Source: Marinomonas transparens
GTDB taxonomy: Bacteria; Pseudomonadota; Gammaproteobacteria; Pseudomonadales; Marinomonadaceae
Reading direction: 5' to 3'
NCBI RefSeq assembly: GCF_016463975.1
Contig: NZ_JAEMNX010000001.1
Coordinates: forward strand, 310,001-374,000
DNA: 64,000 bases
In this document: positions 55,695-64,000 of the stretch, piece by piece
Position numbering within the stretch: the stretch's first letter is position 1
Layout: each line of letters starts with the position of its first letter
Notes under the pieces: model-generated
What the model was told of the DNA's origin: nothing
The model's database searches: none
Seen by the model: the letters and a program-made list of their open reading frames with translations, nothing else
Position numbers and translations under genes: made by a program

Positions 55695-55767
55695 GGTAAT
55701 TTATGAGCAGTATTTTTTTCTATTTAAAGTAAGATGCACTGAAAGTGACCTTGCTGTCCTGTTTAAG

Positions 55768-55796
55768 TTGAACACTGTCGGTATTACCCATATAAT
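55768..55796 (+). promoter_or_regulatory. Sigma-70 promoter of the ATP synthase operon
   Basis: TTGAAC (55768-55773), a spacer of exactly 17 bases and a consensus TATAAT (55791-55796). Transcription would start near 55803, about 58 bases before atpI. Confidence 0.85.
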
Positions 55797-55860
55797 GCCT
55801 CGAATTTTGTAAATCATCACATTGATTGCACTTTTAGAGTGCAGGAAAGAGAGTTAGTTA

Positions 55861-56262
55861 ATGGGGATAAATAAGCCGTTAAGCGCGAGTGCAATAATCA
55901 GCGCAAAAAAGAAGGCTATATTTCATTTTCTATTGTTACAATTATCACTCATTTTTTTGATATCTTTGGGAATTTTTTACATTTCGGGTTGTCTGCATGG
56001 GTACTCTTTTATATTAGGAGCACTGACCAGCATATTACCTAGTATTTATATGGCTTGGCGGATTTTTGGATATAAGGGAACTCGTCCAGCCAAGGATGTT
56101 GTTAGATCATTCTATCGAGGAGAAGCCGGTAAATTAGCTATGACAGTGGTTTTATTGTCGCTGGTTTTTCTTCTAATAAAACCCTTAGCTGCAGGGGCTT
56201 TTTTTGCAGGTTTTGGGGGCGCAATTTTGAGTCATTGGCTCAGCCCTATCATGCTCAAATAA
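55861..56262 (+). CDS. atpI: ATP synthase protein I
   Basis: A 133-residue hydrophobic protein with four predicted membrane helices. It is not a structural subunit of ATP synthase but helps c-ring assembly or stability. Conserved features are GYSFILGALTSILPSIYMAWRIF and the short FYRGEAGKLAMTVVLLSL segment. It is the first gene of the atp operon, as is common, and follows a consensus promoter. GAGAG lies upstream of the ATG. Confidence 0.93.
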   Translation: MGINKPLSASAIISAKKKAIFHFLLLQLSLIFLISLGIFYISGCLHGYSFILGALTSILPSIYMAWRIFGYKGTRPAKDVVRSFYRGEAGKLAMTVVLLSLVFLLIKPLAAGAFFAGFGGAILSHWLSPIMLK

Positions 56263-56299
56263 TAGTTAGCATGGTAGTGGATAGGATTTTAATCATTAA

Positions 56300-57166
<867 letters not shown>

Positions 57167-57206
57167 AAGTGTGTTCTTTAAAGTAATATTTAAACCTTGA
57201 ATCTAA

Positions 57207-57488
<282 letters not shown>

Positions 57489-57545
57489 TATTCTGCAAAA
57501 ACTTGCGGAAATTATTTTTAAACGACTAAAAGCGAGGGTATTAGC

Positions 57546-58016
57546 GTGAATTTGAATCTCACACTTCTAGGCCAAGCTATATCGTTTGCCATTTTTGTCT
57601 GGTTCTGCATGAAATATGTGTGGCCACCAGTCATTGCTGCGCTCGAAGAGCGTAGCAAAAAAATTGCAGACGGTTTGGAAGCAGCTAACCGTGCATCCCG
57701 TGATTTAGAGTTGGCACAAGAACAAGCCACTCAAACATTACGTGAAAGCAAGGATCAAGCGGCCGAGATTATTGAACAAGCCAACAAACGTGCGAACCAA
57801 ATTATCGATGAAGCTAACGAACAGGTGATTGCTGATGGCAAGCGCTTGCGTGAAGCAGCTCAAGTAGAAATAGAACAAGATATATTGCGTGCTAAAGAAG
57901 CATTGCGTTCTCAAGTTTCTGTTCTTGCATTTGCTGGTGCTGAGAAAATTTTGGGTGCCACTATTGACGAAAAAGCACATAGCGAGATCGTTGAACAGCT
58001 CGCCAAAGAGCTTTAA
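57546..58016 (+). CDS. atpF: ATP synthase F0 subunit b
   Basis: A 156-residue stator subunit. One N-terminal membrane helix ([20 protein letters not shown]) is followed by a long charged coiled coil that reaches up to the F1 head. Length equals E. coli AtpF. It starts at a GTG (57546) with GAGGG upstream. Confidence 0.97.
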   Translation: MNLNLTLLGQAISFAIFVWFCMKYVWPPVIAALEERSKKIADGLEAANRASRDLELAQEQATQTLRESKDQAAEIIEQANKRANQIIDEANEQVIADGKRLREAAQVEIEQDILRAKEALRSQVSVLAFAGAEKILGATIDEKAHSEIVEQLAKEL

Positions 58017-58027
58017 GCGAGGGTCTA

Positions 58028-58564
58028 ATGGCTGAATTAAAAACAGTCGCGCGACCGTACGCTAAAGCGGCTTTCGAAGTTGCCCGTGAGCAAGGCCAAG
58101 TTGCAGAATGGGCTGATATGTTAAACATATTAGCGACTGTAACATTGGATCCTAAGCTTAAAATGGCACTTGGAAATCCAGCTTTTAGTGCGGAAGAGAA
58201 GGCAAACGCTCTAGCGGATGTTTGTGCGGAAATAATCACAGAACAAGGAAAAGCATTTTTGCTATCCCTTGCAGTGAATAAACGTTTAACGTTGATTCCA
58301 GCGATTTCTGAGTTATTCCAACAGTTTAAACTGAACTTTGAAAAAGCGGTGGATGTTGAATTTACTTCTGCTTTTGAATTGTCAGCAGAACAAGCACAAG
58401 CACTAGCCGCATCATTGGCTAAAAAGTTGGATCGTACGATCAACTTAACTAATGAGACAGACGCGAGCCTGCTTGGTGGCGTGGTTATCCGTACAGGTGA
58501 CTTAATCATCGACGGTTCAGTACGCGGTAAACTAGCGAAACTGTCCGAGGCGATAAACTCCTAG
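58028..58564 (+). CDS. atpH: ATP synthase F1 subunit delta
   Basis: A 178-residue stator subunit that joins the b dimer to the top of F1. The N-terminal helical domain begins TVARPYAKAAFEVAREQG and the C-terminal part has LLGGVVIRTGDLIIDGSVRGKL, shown here only as the family landmark near residues 155-175. GAGGG precedes the ATG, 11 bases after atpF. Confidence 0.97.
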   Translation: MAELKTVARPYAKAAFEVAREQGQVAEWADMLNILATVTLDPKLKMALGNPAFSAEEKANALADVCAEIITEQGKAFLLSLAVNKRLTLIPAISELFQQFKLNFEKAVDVEFTSAFELSAEQAQALAASLAKKLDRTINLTNETDASLLGGVVIRTGDLIIDGSVRGKLAKLSEAINS

Positions 58565-58601
58565 TATTCGTTAAATCGAAAACAGGGTTGAGGAATTTAG
58601 C

Positions 58602-60146
58602 ATGCAGCAACTGAATCCATCTGAGATCAGCGAGATTATTAAGAAGCGCATCGAGAGTCTTGATGTATCTTCTGATGCCCAAAATGAGGGCACAATTGTC
58701 AGCGTGGCAGACGGTATTGTTCTGATCCACGGTTTGGCAGATGTTATGTACGGGGAAATGATCGAATTCCCTGGTGGTGTTTACGGTATAGCTTTGAACC
58801 TAGAGCGTGACTCTGTAGGTGCGGTTGTACTAGGTAAATATCAGGACCTTGTTGAAGGTCAAAAAGTTAAATGTACTGGTCGTATATTGGAAGTTCCAAT
58901 CGGACCAGAATTGCTTGGTCGTGTTGTTGACGCATTGGGTAACCCAATCGACGGCAAAGGCGATATCAATGCAAAATTAACGGATAAAGTTGAAAAAGTG
59001 GCACCAGGCGTTATCGAACGTCAGTCAGTTGATCAGCCTATTCAAACGGGTTATAAAGCCATTGATGCTATGGTGCCAATTGGTCGTGGTCAGCGTGAGT
59101 TGATCATCGGTGACCGTCAGATTGGTAAAACAGCGTTAGCTATTGACACCATTATTGCTCAGAAAGACAGTGGCATTAAATGTGTGTACGTAGCAATTGG
59201 TCAGAAACAATCTACTATTGCCAACGTTGTACGTAAGCTTGAAGAAGCGGGTGCAATGAGTTACACCACTGTGGTAGCGGCTGGCGCATCTGATCCAGCA
59301 GCGATGCTTTACCTATCACCATACACTGGTTGTACTATGGGTGAATACTTCCGTGACCGCGGTGAAGATGCATTGATCATTTATGATGATTTGACCAAGC
59401 AAGCTTGGGCTTACCGTCAGATCTCTTTGCTTCTTCGTCGTCCACCTGGTCGTGAAGCATACCCTGGTGATGTATTCTATCTTCACTCTCGTCTTCTTGA
59501 GCGTGCATCTCGTGTAAACGTTGAGTACGTAGAGAAGTTCACCAATGGGGAAGTGAAAGGTAAAACTGGGTCTTTGACCGCTTTACCTATCATCGAGACA
59601 CAAGGTGGTGACGTATCCGCTTTCGTACCAACCAACGTTATCTCCATCACTGATGGTCAGATATTCTTGGAAGCGAGCTCATTTAATGCTGGTATTCGTC
59701 CTGCGATGAATGCTGGTATATCTGTTTCTCGTGTTGGTGGTGCAGCACAAACTAAGATTGTCAAAAAACTTGGCGGTGGTATTCGTCTTGCTTTGGCTCA
59801 GTATCGTGAATTAGCGGCTTTCGCTCAATTTGCATCTGACCTAGACGAAGCGACTCGTAAGCAGTTAGAACATGGTAAACAGGTTACTGAACTGATGAAA
59901 CAAAAGCAGTTCTCTCCTATGCCAGTCGCTGATATGGGCGTGGTTCTTTACGCTGCCAATGATGGCTTCCTTGAAGATGTTGAAACAAGCAAAATTGGTA
60001 GTTTTGAAAATGCATTGTTGGGCTACATGAACAGCGAACATGCTGATCTTATGGCTGACATCAACAAAACTGGCAATTTTAACGGCGAGATTGAAGCGAC
60101 ATTGAAAGCGGCAATCGAGAAGTTTAAAGCGACGCAAACTTGGTAA
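58602..60146 (+). CDS. atpA: ATP synthase F1 subunit alpha
   Basis: A 514-residue non-catalytic nucleotide-binding subunit. The P-loop [14 protein letters not shown] is near residue 169. Other landmarks are the [16 protein letters not shown] segment and [20 protein letters not shown]. The arginine finger lies in [14 protein letters not shown] near residue 375. Length is almost the same as E. coli AtpA (513). Confidence 0.99.
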   Translation: MQQLNPSEISEIIKKRIESLDVSSDAQNEGTIVSVADGIVLIHGLADVMYGEMIEFPGGVYGIALNLERDSVGAVVLGKYQDLVEGQKVKCTGRILEVPIGPELLGRVVDALGNPIDGKGDINAKLTDKVEKVAPGVIERQSVDQPIQTGYKAIDAMVPIGRGQRELIIGDRQIGKTALAIDTIIAQKDSGIKCVYVAIGQKQSTIANVVRKLEEAGAMSYTTVVAAGASDPAAMLYLSPYTGCTMGEYFRDRGEDALIIYDDLTKQAWAYRQISLLLRRPPGREAYPGDVFYLHSRLLERASRVNVEYVEKFTNGEVKGKTGSLTALPIIETQGGDVSAFVPTNVISITDGQIFLEASSFNAGIRPAMNAGISVSRVGGAAQTKIVKKLGGGIRLALAQYRELAAFAQFASDLDEATRKQLEHGKQVTELMKQKQFSPMPVADMGVVLYAANDGFLEDVETSKIGSFENALLGYMNSEHADLMADINKTGNFNGEIEATLKAAIEKFKATQTW

Positions 60147-60227
60147 TAAGTTGGTGATCGATATTTTATATTGGTCACCACTTTCTTGCAGTTTGTGAAT
60201 TAACACTCTCACAAGGGCAGTTCTATT

Positions 60228-61088
60228 ATGGCAGTCGGAAAAGAGATACGCACTCAGATTTCGAGCATTAACAATACGCGTAAAATTACCCGTGCTATGG
60301 AAAAAGTAGCAGCGAGTAAAACGCGTAAAGCTCAGGATCGTATGGCCGCTTCTCGTCCGTATGCGGAACGAATTCGCCAAGTAGTTGGCCATTTGGCTAA
60401 CGCGAATCCTGAGTATAAACACCGTTACCTTACCGAGCGTGAGGCGAAGCGTGTTGGTTATATCGTAATCTCTTCTGACCGTGGTTTATGTGGTGGTTTG
60501 AACATTAACGTGTTTAAAGCTGCTATTAAGGAAATGAAACAGTTTGCTGATGCAGGGGTTGAAATTGACCTTTGTACTATTGGTAGCAAAGCGGTTTCAT
60601 TTTTCAAAAACTACGGCGGTAACGTAACAGCAGCCTTCACCGGTTTAGGTGATGCACCGAAAGCGGACGACCTAGTCGGTAGCGTGAAAGTGATGCTGGA
60701 CGCCTTTGATGAAGGTCGCATTGATCGTCTATATGTGGTTTCTAATGAGTTCGTGAATACCATGACTCAGAATCCGACGGTTGAGCAACTTTTGCCATTA
60801 AAAGCGGAAGAGAATACAGAGTTACAGCACCACTGGGATTATATTTATGAACCAGAAGCCGTTGAAATATTAAACGAATTATTGGTTCGCTATATTGAAT
60901 CTCAAGTATATCAGTCAGTTGTTGAAAATATTGCGTGTGAACAAGCATCTCGAATGCTTGCCATGAAAAACGCAACCGACAACGCTGGCGATATCATTGA
61001 TGAATTGCAGTTGGTGTACAACAAGGCTCGTCAAGCAGCGATTACTCAGGAAATTTCTGAGATAGTCAGCGGCGCGGCAGCGGTTTAA
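60228..61088 (+). CDS. atpG: ATP synthase F1 subunit gamma
   Basis: A 286-residue central-shaft subunit that rotates inside the alpha-beta ring. The N-terminal helix has [19 protein letters not shown], the middle [16 protein letters not shown], and the C-terminal helix [18 protein letters not shown]. It lies 81 bases after atpA and 28 before atpD. Confidence 0.98.
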   Translation: MAVGKEIRTQISSINNTRKITRAMEKVAASKTRKAQDRMAASRPYAERIRQVVGHLANANPEYKHRYLTEREAKRVGYIVISSDRGLCGGLNINVFKAAIKEMKQFADAGVEIDLCTIGSKAVSFFKNYGGNVTAAFTGLGDAPKADDLVGSVKVMLDAFDEGRIDRLYVVSNEFVNTMTQNPTVEQLLPLKAEENTELQHHWDYIYEPEAVEILNELLVRYIESQVYQSVVENIACEQASRMLAMKNATDNAGDIIDELQLVYNKARQAAITQEISEIVSGAAAV

Positions 61089-61104
61089 GGTATTTAGGTA
61101 TTAA

Positions 61105-62493
<1,389 letters not shown>

Positions 62494-62556
62494 CCATCAC
62501 GCGTAGTAAAAGTGCTGTAAGGCGCTTTTACTAAGTCTGACTAAGAGAGGCAACTT

Positions 62557-62976
62557 ATGGCTATCACAGTACACTGCGATATCGTAAGCGCTGAACAAGA
62601 GATTTTTTCCGGAACGGTTCAATCTCTTGTGGCGGCAGGCAGCTATGGCGATCTAGGTATTATGCCTGGTCACGCACCATTGCTGACGACTCTACAACCA
62701 GGTCCTGTTCGTGTGGTTAAAGAAAATGGTGACGAAGAGTTTATCTTCGTGTCCGGTGGCTTCTTAGAAGTTCAACCGCACCGTGTCACTGTCTTAGCTA
62801 ATACAGCTACTCGTGCAAGAGATCTGGACGAAGAGGCGGCACTGAAAGCTCAAGAGCATGCTAAAGCGCTTTTAGCTGACCAAAAACCTGACGTCGACTA
62901 CACTCGTGCGGCAGCAGAATTGGTGGAAGCCATGGCTCGCTTACGTACACTTCAGCAGTTCCGCGATAATAAATAA
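62557..62976 (+). CDS. atpC: ATP synthase F1 subunit epsilon
   Basis: A 139-residue subunit that binds the gamma shaft and can inhibit ATP hydrolysis. The N-terminal beta domain has [19 protein letters not shown] and [16 protein letters not shown]. The C-terminal helical hairpin has [19 protein letters not shown]. It is the last gene of the operon and is followed by a clear terminator. Confidence 0.98.
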   Translation: MAITVHCDIVSAEQEIFSGTVQSLVAAGSYGDLGIMPGHAPLLTTLQPGPVRVVKENGDEEFIFVSGGFLEVQPHRVTVLANTATRARDLDEEAALKAQEHAKALLADQKPDVDYTRAAAELVEAMARLRTLQQFRDNK

Positions 62977-62999
62977 GCGGTAATGTTGAATTTGAAGTC

Positions 63000-63029
63000 A
63001 AAAAAGCAGCCTAAGGGCTGCTTTTTTAT
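63000..63029 (+). terminator. Terminator of the ATP synthase operon
   Basis: Perfect 12-base arms AAAAAAGCAGCC (63000-63011) and GGCTGCTTTTTT (63016-63027) with a four-base loop. It also serves the converging regulator gene. Confidence 0.95.
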
Positions 63030-63055
63030 TGCTTGTTGTTTTCAATGTGAGATTG

Positions 63056-63796
63056 TTAAAGCATTTTCCATAATGTATCGAAAATGATCTGTTGTGCTTT
63101 GGCAATGTCTTGAGATTCCAGCACCACGGCAGATGGGAAGTTATTACTGGCTAATGAAATGATGGCACATTTAGGTGGGTAGATAGCGATGTAACTAGCG
63201 TCTACCGAGCCTTCGGTTTTAATCCATTTACGTTCTGATAATTCAGCGTCTTCACCGCCATCACCAAGGGCTATTACTTTTACGTTAATCCCCAGTTTTA
63301 CTCGTTGTTTGGTGTAATTTGGAAAAGGGCGGTAGAGGAAGGGGCGAATGGGTTTAGACGAAAATACACAATATTCCTTATGGTCTTGTTGCGATACCAC
63401 GTTTAAAATGTCGCGCAAAACCCACTCTATACCATCATCCCCTTCGTAATAACGCACATTGGTATGATGGTATTCTGGTTGTTGTTGATGTAAGCCAGGA
63501 ATAATAGTGTTCTTCAGGTTTTCTATGGTTTTGTCGAGTCGATTACGCTTTTCTTCCGCGAGATTTAATAAAATATCGGGATTTTCTGCGGTGAAAAAAC
63601 GACGTTTTCCTTTAGGGAAATAGCTAACAACGCCTTTGCTTTGTAATTGCTTGAGGGATTCGTAAGCTGTGCCGCGATTGATGCCACTGTGTTCGGCAAT
63701 ATCTCTGATAGAAGAAGGTCCGAGTTTTAATAAAGTTTGATAAAGTTGAGTTTCTCTCTGGGTTAACCCCAACTGTTCAAAGGCTTGTTGAATCAT
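63056..63796 (-). CDS. TrmB-family transcriptional regulator
   Basis: About 246 residues. The N-terminal winged helix is at residues 3-75 (QAFEQLGLTQRETQLYQTLL, PSSIRDIAEHSGINRGTAYE, KGVVSYFPKGKRRFFTAENP). The rest resembles the C-terminal part of TrmB-like proteins and carries no known enzyme motif. TrmB regulators are best known from archaea, where they sense sugars; bacterial members are mostly uncharacterised. The start may be the ATG at 63796 or a GTG at 63805. It is divergent from tcdA with about 95 bases between. Confidence 0.8.
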   Translation of the reverse strand: MIQQAFEQLGLTQRETQLYQTLLKLGPSSIRDIAEHSGINRGTAYESLKQLQSKGVVSYFPKGKRRFFTAENPDILLNLAEEKRNRLDKTIENLKNTIIPGLHQQQPEYHHTNVRYYEGDDGIEWVLRDILNVVSQQDHKEYCVFSSKPIRPFLYRPFPNYTKQRVKLGINVKVIALGDGGEDAELSERKWIKTEGSVDASYIAIYPPKCAIISLASNNFPSAVVLESQDIAKAQQIIFDTLWKML

Positions 63797-63890
63797 AAGG
63801 CTCACAGGTTATGGTCATAATTTATAGGCTAAAAGAATACACGCATTAGAGAAAAAACGCAGTGATACAAACTCTGCAAGGAGATAAAAA

Positions 63891-64000
63891 GTGACAAGTG
63901 ATCAACGATTTGGTGGTATTCGCCGTTTGTATGGTGATGATGCGTATCTGGCTTTTTCTCAAGCTCATGTGTGTGTGATTGGTATTGGTGGCGTGGGCTC
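63891..64000 (+). CDS. tcdA: tRNA threonylcarbamoyladenosine dehydratase TcdA, N-terminal part, cut by the window edge
   Basis: The first 36 codons of a ThiF/MoeB/HesA-like enzyme that uses ATP to cyclise t6A to ct6A in tRNA. The visible text DQRFGGIRRLYGDDAYLAF followed by VCVIGIGGVGS gives the nucleotide-binding loop and matches the E. coli TcdA (CsdL) N-terminus. It starts at a GTG (63891) with AAGGAG seven bases upstream. Confidence 0.85.
   Translation, partial: MTSDQRFGGIRRLYGDDAYLAFSQAHVCVIGIGGVG

Overview
The window looks like the replication-origin region of a gammaproteobacterial chromosome. It carries dnaA-dnaN-recF-gyrB, rpmH-rnpA-yidC-mnmE, mnmG-rsmG-parA-parB and the complete atpIBEFHAGDC operon. 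Moderate GC content, the gene order and protein character (TRAP transport, an AcuI-like reductase, siderophore uptake) suggest a marine Oceanospirillales bacterium of the Marinomonas type. That taxonomic placement is inference from recall, not a search result.

Layout. 1-6.1 kb: a cut-off LysR regulator, a chemoreceptor and a dctPQM TRAP transporter. 6.1-8.1 kb: an orphan FabF-type ketosynthase divergent from a TetR regulator. 8.1-10.5 kb: a LysR regulator divergent from a three-gene set (carboxymuconolactone decarboxylase family, tautomerase, DUF4865). 10.5-20.9 kb: housekeeping genes cysQ, hslR, dprA, def, fmt, rsmB, trkA, trkH, ybaK and gmhB. 21-37.7 kb: an iron-acquisition block with two separate systems. 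The first is a Fhu-type operon (receptor, FhuF-like reductase, ATPase, binding protein, fused permease) preceded by an AraC/Rob-like regulator. The second resembles YbtP-YbtQ-YbtX-FyuA (two ABC half-transporters, an MFS carrier, a TonB receptor) with a divergent PchR/YbtA-like AraC regulator. A qorR/qorB quinone reductase pair lies between them. 37.8-44.1 kb: gyrB, recF, dnaN and dnaA on the minus strand. 44.1-44.6 kb: an AT-rich intergenic region with four DnaA boxes, the best oriC candidate. 44.6-48.4 kb: rpmH, rnpA, yidC and mnmE. 48.4-50.6 kb: a minus-strand glycerate kinase/AcuI-like pair splits mnmE from mnmG. 50.6-51.4 kb: a second long AT-rich non-coding stretch with DnaA boxes. 51.4-63 kb: mnmG, rsmG, parAB and the ATP synthase operon. 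63-64 kb: a TrmB-family regulator and the start of tcdA.

How the parts work together. The transcription direction of the core genes flips at about 44.1-44.6 kb, as expected for an origin. Four sequences close to the ParB-binding site parS (TGTTTCACGTGAAACA) lie at 6.2, 10.3, 15.7 and 16.6 kb, all on the left arm and 37 kb or more from parAB. One of them sits inside a larger hairpin. The iron block appears to be inserted in otherwise conserved origin-proximal gene order between gmhB and gyrB. It has good Fur-box candidates in front of both receptors, and no siderophore biosynthesis gene is visible, so it probably takes up siderophores made by other organisms. No CRISPR array, insertion sequence, prophage, tRNA or rRNA gene was seen.
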